Assembly (NCBI GenBank): GCA_963843595.1
Contig: CAWJLG010000018.1
Span: 62,001-126,000, forward strand
Origin: CAIWHR01 sp963843595
GTDB lineage: Bacteria; Pseudomonadota; Gammaproteobacteria; Burkholderiales; Casimicrobiaceae
Reading direction: 5' to 3'
DNA length: 64,000 nucleotides
The notes below the pieces were generated by a model. The model was not told the origin of the DNA. It made no database searches and saw only the letters and a list, made by a program, of their open reading frames with translations. Shown here piece by piece: positions 8,747 through 17,157 of the stretch. The translations under genes were made by a program, and so were the position numbers. Every line of letters starts with the position of its first letter. Position 1 is the stretch's first letter.

Positions 8747-9532
8747 ACGAGGACGAACATCAAGTGGGCGGTCGGCATCGTCGCGGCCCTCATCGTCGTC
8801 GCTGCCGTCGTCGTGTATCCCAAGCTGGTCGTGACCTTGCCGAACGACGGCGCCGGCGCGAAGCTGGTCACCGAGCGTGGAGTGCGCGGGCAACGCTACA
8901 CCGAGATGTTCCTCATCGGCGGGAACGCGATCACCAAGGCACTCGAGGCAAACGTCTACAACACCATGGGACTCAACGGTGGCCCGACCACAGGGGATTC
9001 AAGCCCCGCGGCGCTCCTGGACAAGGTCGATGTCAAGTCGGTCAAGGAGCAGTACGGAATGCTTGCTGCGTTCAAGAACGGCCCCCGTTTGTGGACGCTC
9101 GATTGGTTTGACGGCGCGGTGGGCAAGGAACTCGATTTTGACGGTATGAAGGCGCGCTGGGTGAACTGGCTGGACTTGAAGGGCATCAGCACGGAACCGG
9201 GTGCCGCCGACTACAAGAACATCACCGTCAAACGCCACACCCATTTCGGCTTCGACAAGGGCAAGCAGGTATTCATGCTGGAAGACCCGGATGGCAACCC
9301 GTGGGTCATGAAGTCCATGAGCCTGATCACTCATCCGGAGCAGAAGTTCGACGAGCTCGGTACCCTCGGCAGCCGCCTGAAGCTTCCCCCGGGCTGGAAG
9401 TTCCGGGCGCCGGTGCTCGAGCAGGACCTGATCCTCACTCCGGACAAGGACGGTGTCGCTCACATCACACAGGACGACTTCGGCAACACCTACGACCGCG
9501 CGGGCGGTCCCTACAGCAACTTCCGCCCATAG
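8747..9532 (+). CDS. Membrane-anchored exported protein of unknown function with apparent ACG start
   Basis: The coding frame opens with one N-terminal membrane helix (WAVGIVAALIVVAAVVV) followed by about 240 soluble residues. It contains an HTHFGFDKGKQVFMLEDPDG segment and ends YDRAGGPYSNFRP. No ATG precedes the helix. The best-spaced codon after the purine tract AGAGAGGA (8731-8738) is ACG at 8747, which would give RTNIKWAVG. The first standard start codon in frame, GTG 8813, lies after the helix and would remove it. I do not recognise the family. It follows the DUF1254 gene on the same strand and probably faces the periplasm. Confidence 0.55.
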   Translation, partial: TRTNIKWAVGIVAALIVVAAVVVYPKLVVTLPNDGAGAKLVTERGVRGQRYTEMFLIGGNAITKALEANVYNTMGLNGGPTTGDSSPAALLDKVDVKSVKEQYGMLAAFKNGPRLWTLDWFDGAVGKELDFDGMKARWVNWLDLKGISTEPGAADYKNITVKRHTHFGFDKGKQVFMLEDPDGNPWVMKSMSLITHPEQKFDELGTLGSRLKLPPGWKFRAPVLEQDLILTPDKDGVAHITQDDFGNTYDRAGGPYSNFRP

Positions 9533-9682
9533 CATGCTTCAGGAGCGCGCGCAGCCAGGAACTCAGGACTTGGGATCTCGGCTGCCTGCATTGGAACTGA
9601 ACGAGCGCGTCGCACCATGGCAACGCCAAAGGCTTCCGCGCGCGCCGGAATGCCATCAACCATCTGTCTAAAGGAGTTTGCA

Positions 9683-9979
9683 ATGAAAACGAAATCCTTG
9701 CTGATCGTCGCCGTCACTGCCTTCGCCGTTGCGGGCATCGCCTACGCGCAGTTTCCGATCATGGAAAAGATCGCCGACAAGGTGATCCAGAAATACCAGA
9801 CTTCGTCCTGCGAGCAGCTGTGGCAGGAAAAGGCGCAAGGCCAGGGTCAGCCGAAGCCGGAGATGGAGCAGCGTGCGATTCAGGAGCTGCGCAACAATCC
9901 GCAGATGCGCCAGGCGTTCTTTAACAAGGTTTCCGCGCCAATCGTCAACAAGATGTTCGAATGCGGGATGATTCCCTGA
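9683..9979 (+). CDS. Small exported protein of unknown function
   Basis: This 98-residue product starts at ATG 9683 behind a good AAAGGAG site. A signal peptide (KTKSLLIVAVTAFAVAGIAYA) is followed by a mature chain of about 76 residues that is helical and polar, with two cysteines (SSCEQLW and FECGMIP) able to form a disulfide in the periplasm. It is not assigned to a family. It lies in the same-strand envelope cluster, 37 bp before the DUF2092 gene, so co-transcription is likely. Confidence 0.7.
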   Translation: MKTKSLLIVAVTAFAVAGIAYAQFPIMEKIADKVIQKYQTSSCEQLWQEKAQGQGQPKPEMEQRAIQELRNNPQMRQAFFNKVSAPIVNKMFECGMIP

Positions 9980-10016
9980 TGCAGCGAGGAGTCCCCGGCA
10001 CGAGAGGGAGTGAGCG

Positions 10017-10955
10017 ATGACAGCAGTTCGTTGCACTTGGCGGACGTTTGCGGCGCCCGTCCTGTTCATTACGACGGTGGTCCTGTGGCTGACGATGGCG
10101 ATGGCGGTGGGGGCACAGACGCCCGCGCCGCCCGCCGCGCCGGCGAAGGCCGCGCCGGCCGCGAAGGCCGCCAAACCGGCAGCGAAGAAGCCGGCGGCTC
10201 CGGAGTTCAAGTTGGTGCTCGAGCCGCGCGCGATGGAACTTCTGAAGGCGGTGAGCGCAAAGCTTGCGGCGGCGAAGTCGATGTCGTTCACCGCGGTCGT
10301 CGGTTACGAGTACCCGAGCAAGCTCGGCCCGCCGATCGTCTACACGACACGCTACGACGTCACGATGCAGCGGCCGGACAGGCTGCGGATCCTGATCCCC
10401 GGCGACGGGCCGGCGTCGGAGTTCTACTACGACGGCAAGTCGATGGTGGCCTATGCGCCGGCCGAGAATCTTGCGGCCGTCGCCGACGCGCCGCCGACGA
10501 TTGACGCGGCGCTCGTCAATGCCTACAGGACGGCGGCGATCTATTACCCGTTCACCGATCTGCTCGTCACCGATCCGTACGCGTCGTTGACGGACGGGGC
10601 GATTCTGGCCTTCTACATCGGGCCTTCGTCCGTGGTCGGCGGGACGAAGACCGACATGGTGGCGTGGGCCAACCCGGATGTGTTCCTGCAGATCTGGATC
10701 GGGGTCGACGACAAGCTGCCGCGGCGGATCCGAGCGGTTTTTGCTGCCGACCCGTTGCAGCTGCGCCATGAGCTGGAGCTTTCGAACTGGCAGCTGGATC
10801 CGGTGGTGCCACCGGACGCATTCGCGTCGCAGAAGGCACAGGCGGCCGGGCGCATGGCATTCGCGGCTCCGGCGTTGCCGAGCGGCATCAAATCGATTGT
10901 CAAGGGCATGTCCACGAAGCCGCAGCCGACGAAGGCCGCGCCCAAGGCGAACTGA
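10017..10955 (+). CDS. DUF2092 family exported protein (LolA-like fold expected)
   Basis: This 312-residue protein has an N-terminal export signal ending near AVGAQ, then an Ala/Pro/Lys-rich linker (about residues 35-60), then the DUF2092 domain (LKAVSAKLAAAKSMSFTAVV to ELELSNWQLDPVVPPDAF). The tail is again Lys/Ala/Pro-rich. DUF2092 proteins are periplasmic and predicted to share the lipid-carrying LolA/LppX-like half-barrel, but no substrate is proven. GAGGGAG precedes the ATG. The next gene starts 13 bp after its stop, so the two are almost certainly co-transcribed. Confidence 0.85.
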   Translation: MTAVRCTWRTFAAPVLFITTVVLWLTMAMAVGAQTPAPPAAPAKAAPAAKAAKPAAKKPAAPEFKLVLEPRAMELLKAVSAKLAAAKSMSFTAVVGYEYPSKLGPPIVYTTRYDVTMQRPDRLRILIPGDGPASEFYYDGKSMVAYAPAENLAAVADAPPTIDAALVNAYRTAAIYYPFTDLLVTDPYASLTDGAILAFYIGPSSVVGGTKTDMVAWANPDVFLQIWIGVDDKLPRRIRAVFAADPLQLRHELELSNWQLDPVVPPDAFASQKAQAAGRMAFAAPALPSGIKSIVKGMSTKPQPTKAAPKAN

Positions 10956-10968
10956 GGAAGGAGAGCCG

Positions 10969-11727
10969 ATGAAAACGATCGTCGCGGGAGTGGTCGCCGT
11001 GCTGGCGGCCGGTGTCTGGGCAGGTGACGCGGGGGCGTGGTCGAGCGCCAATCGCGCCGGAGGCAGCACGAGCCACAGCGCGGGCTCGACCAGCCACGAG
11101 AACCGCGAGGGCGGCAGCTCGACCCACACGGCGGGCCAGGGCACCGAGCACACGAACACCTACGGCGGCAGCACGGCGCATGCCGCCGGCGGCGGGACCG
11201 AACACACCAACGTGTACGGTGGCAGCACCTACGGCGCCGCCGGAGCAGGGGTGGCGCACACGTATCCGTCGGGCGCGACCGCATACCGTCCTCCGGAGGC
11301 CGTCCCCGTGTATCCGGCCTACCATCCGCCGGTCACGGTCAGCTATTACTCGGCGTCCGGTTGCTACGGCTGCGCGGCCGCGGCCGGCGCGGTCGTCGGC
11401 GCGGCCGTCGGCGCCGCCGCGGCATCCGCCAATACGTCGGCCGCGACGACGAACGCCTACAACGCCGGGGTCGCGGCGGGGAGCGCGAGCACGGCGGCGG
11501 CGACCGGCGCCGCCTACAGCGCGGGGGCGGCTGCCGGAGCGTCCGGCGCGGCGGCGCCGGCGCCTGCAGCGGGCGCGTACACGATGGGCGTCAACTACGC
11601 GAGCGTGCCGGCCGGCGCGATGGCCATCAACAAGAACGGCGCCACGTATTACCTGAGCGGCAACACCTGGTTCAAGCCGGCGTACGGCGCGAACGGCGTC
11701 TATTACACGGTGGTGCCAACGCCTTGA
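10969..11727 (+). CDS. Exported Gly/Ala/Ser-rich repetitive protein
   Basis: This 252-residue product starts at ATG 10969 behind AAGGAGAG. A signal peptide ends near AGDAGA. The mature part begins with His/Thr/Gly-rich repeats: the unit GTEHTN-YGGST occurs twice, with related SHSAG and THTAG blocks. An Ala/Gly-rich segment follows with a single CYGC pair, and a conserved-looking C-terminus ends NGATYYLSGNTWFKPAYGAN. The C-terminal block resembles small SH3-like tails of exported proteins of unknown function. It is probably a surface or periplasmic structural protein. Its place directly behind the DUF2092 gene is the best hint to its role. Confidence 0.75.
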   Translation: MKTIVAGVVAVLAAGVWAGDAGAWSSANRAGGSTSHSAGSTSHENREGGSSTHTAGQGTEHTNTYGGSTAHAAGGGTEHTNVYGGSTYGAAGAGVAHTYPSGATAYRPPEAVPVYPAYHPPVTVSYYSASGCYGCAAAAGAVVGAAVGAAAASANTSAATTNAYNAGVAAGSASTAAATGAAYSAGAAAGASGAAAPAPAAGAYTMGVNYASVPAGAMAINKNGATYYLSGNTWFKPAYGANGVYYTVVPTP

Positions 11728-11728
11728 T

Positions 11729-11768
11729 GTGCGGCAAGATGGGTTGAGCCGCACGATGGCCAATTTTT
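11729..11768 (+). terminator. Hairpin with downstream T run (weak terminator or attenuator)
   Basis: GTGCGGC (11729-11735) pairs perfectly with GCCGCAC (11748-11754) across a 12-base loop, and a run of five T occurs at 11764-11768. The nine-base gap between stem and T run makes this weaker than a standard intrinsic terminator. It lies just after the repetitive-protein gene, so it could reduce transcription into the second half of the envelope cluster. Confidence 0.3.
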
Positions 11769-11796
11769 CAACAACACGAACCGATTGAGGTAGCGA

Positions 11797-12639
11797 ATGA
11801 ACGTCTCCATGTCCCTTAGGCGCGGACTCGTCGGCCTTGCCGTTGCCACGGCTGCCGTCCTGCCGAACGCCGCGACCGCGCAGACGTCGCAAGCCGGCTG
11901 GGAGACCGGGAAGTGGCAGTTCGGCGCCATCATCTACGCCTACCTGCCGACCATCGACGGCTCGATGGCCTTTTCGACCGCGTCGGGGAGCCCCAGCATC
12001 AACGTCGACGCGAGCACGATCATCGACAACCTCAAGTTCACGGTGATGGGAACGTTCGACGCGCACAACGGGCGCTACGGCTTCTTCACCGATGTCCTTT
12101 ACCTCGACGTCGGCGGCTCCACGACGCAAACCCGCGATTTCGCGCTCGGCAGGGTCGGCGTCCCGGCGTCGGTCAACGCGGACCTCAACCTCGACCTCAA
12201 GGGTGTGGTCTGGACGCTGGCCGGTGAGTACCGGCTGGCGGCCAATCCCGCATGGACGGTGGATGCCCTGGCCGGCGCGCGGTATTTCGGCGTCGAGCCG
12301 AAACTCTCGTGGGGATTCAACGGCGACATCGGCGGGCTGCAGCTTCCTGGCCGCAGCGGCAGCAAGGAAATCAGCACGGGCCAGTGGGACGGGATCGTTG
12401 GGCTTAAGGGCGCCTACGTATTCGGTTCGAACCGCGAGTGGTTCCTGCCATTCTACGCAGACGTCGGGACCGGGCAGTCGCAGCTCACGTGGCAAATCGC
12501 GGGCGGGATCGGCTATTCGTACCGCTGGGGCGATCTGATCGCGATGTGGCGCTACCTTGACTACAACTTCAAGTCCGGGGAGGAGATCAGCGACATGAGC
12601 TTCAACGGCCCGATGTTCGGGGTGCGGTTCAGGTGGTGA
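11797..12639 (+). CDS. Outer-membrane beta-barrel protein
   Basis: This 280-residue protein has a signal peptide ending near ATAQ and then a chain of amphipathic strands, with typical turns and a C-terminal FRW that fits a BAM-recognised last strand (MFGVRFRW). The middle carries ARYFGVEPKLSWGF and FLPFYADVGTGQSQLTW strands. The overall pattern matches small porin-like or OmpW/OmpX-type barrels without a specific assignment. An AGGTAG site precedes ATG 11797. It sits between the Gly/Ala-rich protein and the lipoprotein hydrolase of the cluster. Confidence 0.75.
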   Translation: MNVSMSLRRGLVGLAVATAAVLPNAATAQTSQAGWETGKWQFGAIIYAYLPTIDGSMAFSTASGSPSINVDASTIIDNLKFTVMGTFDAHNGRYGFFTDVLYLDVGGSTTQTRDFALGRVGVPASVNADLNLDLKGVVWTLAGEYRLAANPAWTVDALAGARYFGVEPKLSWGFNGDIGGLQLPGRSGSKEISTGQWDGIVGLKGAYVFGSNREWFLPFYADVGTGQSQLTWQIAGGIGYSYRWGDLIAMWRYLDYNFKSGEEISDMSFNGPMFGVRFRW

Positions 12640-12709
12640 GCGCGCGCCAGGTGCCGAGGTCGCGGCGCCAGACGCCTGCTCGCGAACGCGAACTTCTGAA
12701 GGAAATGGT

Positions 12710-14084
12710 ATGAGTCGGATTTCTCAATGCATGACGTGGTGGTCGAACAGGTTGCAGTATCTGATCGGCATGCTTGCGGTGTTTGCACTGGCCGGGTGCG
12801 CGACCACGTATCCGCTGATGCCGACGCCGGCGCTGTACACCGGGGCCGCAGGCGAAGCCGCTGTTCACCGAGGCGCCCGCCGACGTCCGGACACCACCGC
12901 TGGATCTGCTGTTCATCACCGACCGCGCGCCCGCGACGAGCCCCGACGAGCCTGAACCGTACACGGCGGACCGGTCGCGCTCGATGGCCTTCGGCTCGAC
13001 GACGATCCTGTTCGGCGAGGGCATGACGTGGGACGCGCTCGTGAAGCAGAGCCTGCTCGTCGAGCGGACGACTCCGATGGATCTCAAGCTCGGTCCGACA
13101 AAGGAACTCGGGCGCTACCCGCGCATTCCCTACGCGGTTGCCGTGACGCCCGCGGGGCTGACGCGCGCCGCCGCTGCCGTCGATGCGCACGAGGCTGCCA
13201 CGCGGGAACTGCAGGCCGAGATCGCGCGTCGCCTGGCCTTGAGCCCGCGCAAGGAGATGGTGCTGTTCGTCCACGGCGTCAACAACACCTTCACCGAAGC
13301 GGCACTGACGATGGGGGAGATGTGCCATTTCCTGGGTCGCGAGTTCGTGTGCGGGATCTTCACCTGGCCCGCGGGCGGAAAGCGCGGCATCCTGTTCGGC
13401 TACAACGAAGACTACGAATCGAGTACGTTCGCGATCGAGCACCTGCGCAAGACGATTCGTACGATCGCGGGGGTGCCCGGGCTTGCGAGGATCCATCTGC
13501 TGGCCCACAGCCGCGGGACCGACGTGCTCGCCAGCGCGCTGTCCGAACTCTCCAACGAGGCCTACATGCAGCAAAGCTCGCTGCCTCGGCGCTTCAAGAT
13601 CGGCAACGTCGTGCTGATGGCCCCGGATCTCGACGCCGACGTGGCTCCGGCCAAGATGTTCTCCATCCTGTCCGATCCCGACTTGCCCTACGGAGCGGCG
13701 CCTAACCCCCGCGCGGTGATCCCGCCCTCGCCCGGATTCCATCTCACCATCTACGTTTCGCCCGACGACAAGGCGCTCGCCACGTCGAGCTGGCTGTTCG
13801 GAAGCATTGCCCGGCTCGGTCGCGTCGAGGCCTCGATGCTGACCCCGGAGCAGATCGAGCAAGCGGGCAAGTTGGGCTTCTTCGACGTGATCCAGATTCG
13901 CGGGACGACCGACTTCTTCGGACACGGCTACTTCCACTCGAATCCGATGGCGAGCGCCGACCTGATCGCGATGATCCGCTACGGGCTGAAGCCCAACGAG
14001 CCGGGCCGGCCGCTGGTGGAGGTCAAGCGGCCGTTCTGGCGGGTCCCGACCGAAGCTGAAGCGAAGGGTGGCGGGGCCGACTGA
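12710..14084 (+). CDS. Lipoprotein alpha/beta hydrolase (DUF900 family), interrupted by one frameshift
   Basis: ATG 12710 follows GAAGGAAATG and opens a lipoprotein signal with lipobox LAGC. The frame breaks in the GGGG run at 12842-12845: removing one G restores a continuous product, PQAKPLFTEAPADVRTPPLD, leading into the long frame that covers 12984-14084. The body is a DUF900-type alpha/beta hydrolase: a FVHGVNNTF oxyanion loop and the nucleophile elbow HLLAHSRGTDVL (G-x-S-x-G replaced by H-S-R-G). Relatives are outer-membrane-attached hydrolases with unknown substrates. The repaired length is about 457 residues. The break is in a homopolymer, so a base-calling error is likely. Confidence 0.75.
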
Positions 14085-14121
14085 GTCGCGCGTGAGGCGC
14101 CCGGCCCGAACGACCTACGGA

Positions 14122-15224
14122 ATGCTCATGCCACGCTTGCTTGCTCGAATCGCCAGAGGTGTGGGGTTCGTTGCCCTGGCTCTTCTGGTCGCGGGGATCG
14201 GTGTCTGGGGCACGCTCCTGCTCGAGTATGCGGGGCCGCGCAACGACGTGGTCCGCACCGCGTTGATGGCCGGCTTCGCCCTGACTGCCGCGGCGACGTT
14301 GATCGCGCTCTTCGTGCGCCGCTGGCGGTGGCCGCGATCGGCGCGTATGGGGTCGTGTGCGTCGGCTTGGCACTTCTGTGGTCGAGCATCGAGCCAACCA
14401 ACGAACGGGACTGGCAGCCGGAGGTGGCGGTACTGCCATCCGCCACGATTGCAGGCGATCTCGTCACGGTCCACAACATCCGCAATTTCGACTATCGCAG
14501 CGAGACCGACTTCACTCCGGCCTATTACGACAAGTCTTTCGATCTGCGCGAACTGCGATCGTTGGACATCGTGACCTCCTACTGGACGGGCCCGGCGATT
14601 GCCCATGTCTTCGTGAGCTTCGGTTTCGCCGGGGACGACTACCTGGCCATTTCCATCGAGGTACGCAAACCGAAAGGAGAGGGCTACTCGACGCTCAAGG
14701 GCTTCTTCCGGCAGTACGAGCTCGTCTACATCGTGGCCGACGAGCGCGACATCATCCGGCTGCGCACCAACTATCGCCGCGATCCGCCCGAGGACGTGTA
14801 CATCTACCGAGCCAAGGGTGCGATCGAGGTCGGGCGGCGACTGTTCCTGGAGTACATGCACAGGATCAACGCGCTTACGGCGCAACCCGAGTTCTACAAC
14901 ACGCTGACGACCAACTGCACGACCAACATCTGGACGAACAGCCACGTCAATGCCGGGCGCGTGCCGTTGAGCTGGAAGATCCTGGCGAGCGGCTATGTGC
15001 CGCAGTATCTGTACGAACAGGGACGGCTGGAGACGATGGGCTTGTCGTTCCCGGAATTGCAGCAGCGGGCCCACGTCAATGCTCGGGCGAAGGCGGCGGA
15101 CTCGGCGCCCGATTTCTCGCGGCGCATTCGTGCGTGGAACGAGCCGAACTCGAGCAGCGGTGCGCCAGGAGCGCGCCGCGCGAGCATTTCCCCAGGACCG
15201 AATGACAAGCGCTTCCACGGATGA
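14122..15224 (+). CDS. DUF4105 inner-membrane protein, interrupted by one frameshift
   Basis: The N-terminal part from ATG 14122 (or 14128) encodes two membrane helices (VGFVALALLVAGIGVWGTLL and a second one). The frame is lost near 14311-14323, where a base is missing, and resumes as LAVAAIGAYGVVCVGLALLW, a third helix. The soluble DUF4105 domain follows, with its characteristic DWQPEVAVLPS, NIRNFDYRSETDFTP, GFFRQYELVYIVADERD and NCTTNIWTN blocks. The NCTTNIW motif is the most conserved part and suggests a cysteine-dependent enzyme. The periplasmic function is unknown. The stop overlaps the next gene's ATG (ATGA), so the two are translationally coupled. Confidence 0.75.
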
Positions 15225-16173
15225 GACTCGGTCCGTCTTTCATCATGAGGAGCATTCCGACTAGAGCGCATCCAAGCGCGACGCTCGTCGCGCTTGCGCT
15301 GGTCGCGAGCGCGCCGCTGGCGCAGGCGCAAAGCATCGAGCCGCGGTCCTACTCCAACGCTCCGGTCGGCGTGAACTTCCTGATCGCGGGCTACGCCTAC
15401 ACGAGCAAAGGAGTCTCGTTCGACACCGCGCTGCCCATCACCGATCCGCAGCTGCATACCTCCAGCGCGGTCGTGGGCTACGCGAGGGTGGTGGACCTCT
15501 GGGGCAAGTCGGGACGGTTCGACGTCGTCGTGCCCTACACCTGGCTCTCGGGGACCGCCAAGTACCAGGGCAACCCCGTGGAGCGCGATGTCAACGGCTT
15601 CGGCGACCCGCTGTTCAGGCTCTCGGTCAATCTCTACGGGGCGCCCGCATTGACGCTGCCGGAGTTTCGGTCGTACGAGCAGGACCTCATCATCGGCGCG
15701 AGCCTGCAGGTGTCGGTGCCGGCGGGTCAGTACGACGACACCAAGCTCGTCAACCTCGGTGCTCACCGATGGTTTTTCAGGCCCGAGGTCGGGATTTCGA
15801 AGGCACTCGGGCAGTGGACCCTCGAATTCAAGGCGGCGGCGACGCTGTTCACCGACAACAACGACTTCTTCAATGGCAACACGCGCGCGCAGGATCCGTT
15901 GTACTCGTTCCAGGCGCACGCGATCTACAACTTCCGTTCCGGGATCTGGGGCTCGGTCGACGCAACGTACTTCGCGGGCGGCCGCACCACGCTCGACGGA
16001 CACCGGCCAACGACCTGCAGCAGAACTGGCGCGTCGGCGGGACGCTCGCGTTTCCGGTCGACGTCAGGAACTCGGTCAAGCTCTACGCGAGCAGCGGCGT
16101 GTCGGCGCGCACTGGCAACAGTTTCGATTTGCTCGGGATTGCGTGGCAGTACCGCTGGGGCGGGGGCCTCTAG
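15221..16173 (+). CDS. MetA-like outer-membrane transporter, interrupted by one frameshift
   Basis: ATG 15221 overlaps the preceding stop. A signal peptide ends near LAQAQ, followed by a barrel of the pfam13557 type (putative MetA pathway of phenol degradation). Internal strands include FDVVVPYTWLSG, FGDPLFRLSVNLYG and SVPAGQYDDTKLVNLG. After TTLDG the frame is lost at about 16005-16010, where one G is missing, and the C-terminal strands continue in the next frame as ANDLQQNWRVGGTLAFPV, ending WQYRWGGGL at TAG 16171-16173. The repaired length is about 317 residues. It is the second barrel of this family in the cluster. Confidence 0.75.
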
Positions 16174-16224
16174 CAATGCCACGAACAGACCGCGTCAACC
16201 ACCAACGATAGGCGAAGGCATAGC

Positions 16225-16990
16225 ATGAATCCTACCAAGATCGGGGTCATCACATTTGCCTTTGCCTTCGGCGGCGTGCTGCTTGGAACATGGTTGCGCA
16301 CCGCCTTGCCCAAACATCATCTCGACGCAGACTCGAAAGACGTGATCAAGCTTGGCATCGGGCTGATCGCGACGATGACCGCGCTCGTTCTCGGGCTCAT
16401 CACGGCCTCCGCCAAGAGCTCGTTCGACGCGGTCGACGGCGCGGTCAAGCAGACGGCGGTGCAGCTGCTCACCCTGGATCGTGTCCTCGCGCGTTACGGG
16501 CCGGAAGCCGGCGAGATCCGCAAGGGACTGCAGCAAGCGGTAGGCGAGCGCATCGACATGATCTGGCCGAACGATTCGTCCCGGCCCGTCAACCTCGATC
16601 CGACGACGACGAATGCGGCGCCCCGCGTCGAGGCGCTCGCCGATGCGATCCGTTCGCTGAAACCGCACGACGACCTGCAGCGCGCCCTGCAGACGCGGGC
16701 TGTCGACTTGGCGGAAAACATACTGCAAGCCCGATGGCTGGCAATGGCCAGTACCGAGGCCAGCGTACCCATGCCGTTTCTCGTGGTCCTGTTGTTCTGG
16801 CTCACGGTAACCTTCGCCTCCTTCGGAATGTTTGCGCCCAACCGGACGGCGATGGCGGTCCTGTTCGTCTGCGCGGTGTCGATCGGCGGCGCCCTGTTCC
16901 TGGTGCTGGAGATGGATGGGACCGTTCGACGGCCTGCTCCGGGTCTCACCCGATCCGCTCCGGTTCGCGTACACGCACATCAATCGCTAG
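16225..16990 (+). CDS. DUF4239-like membrane protein, frameshifted near its end
   Basis: From ATG 16225 the protein has an N-terminal helix (IGVITFAFAFGGVLLGTWL), a second helix (LIATMTALVLGLITASA), a long soluble helical region, and two C-terminal helices (FLVVLLFWLTVTFASFGMF and AVLFVCAVSIGGALFLVL). This is the layout of DUF4239/bestrophin-like proteins of about 255 residues. An extra A at 16921 breaks the frame after EMDG; without it the product ends PFDGLLRVSPDPLRFAYTHI then NR at TAG 16988-16990. It is the last gene of the envelope cluster. The function is unknown; transport or channel activity is only a guess. Confidence 0.7.
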
Positions 16991-16999
16991 GCGCGCGGC

Positions 17000-17150
17000 C
17001 GGACCGCCGGACCGGCGTTGATCTACGCAATCGCTACCGGCGCAGCCGGATCGCCGGACAAGCGCTGGTCTACGTCAATCCACTGCGCGGGCTCGATCCC
17101 GAGAACGCGGCGTACGCGCCGATGGCGAAGTGGTTCGAGAGCGGGTCCTG
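17000..17150 (+). pseudogene. Relic of the 3' end of a TPR/multihaem cytochrome gene
   Basis: Bases from about 17055 to 17147 match the last ~90 bases of the cytochrome gene at 2108-2196, with about a dozen substitutions. In one frame it reads QALVYVNPLRGLDPENAAYA, against QALVYVNQLRELDPENVEYA in the intact gene. Resemblance may extend weakly upstream to about 17015. No haem motif or upstream domain is present. It sits between the end of the DUF4239-like gene and the convergent reductase gene, so it looks like the leftover tail of a lost paralogue, or the product of a rearrangement between the two sites. Confidence 0.65.
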
Positions 17151-17157
17151 GCCGATC

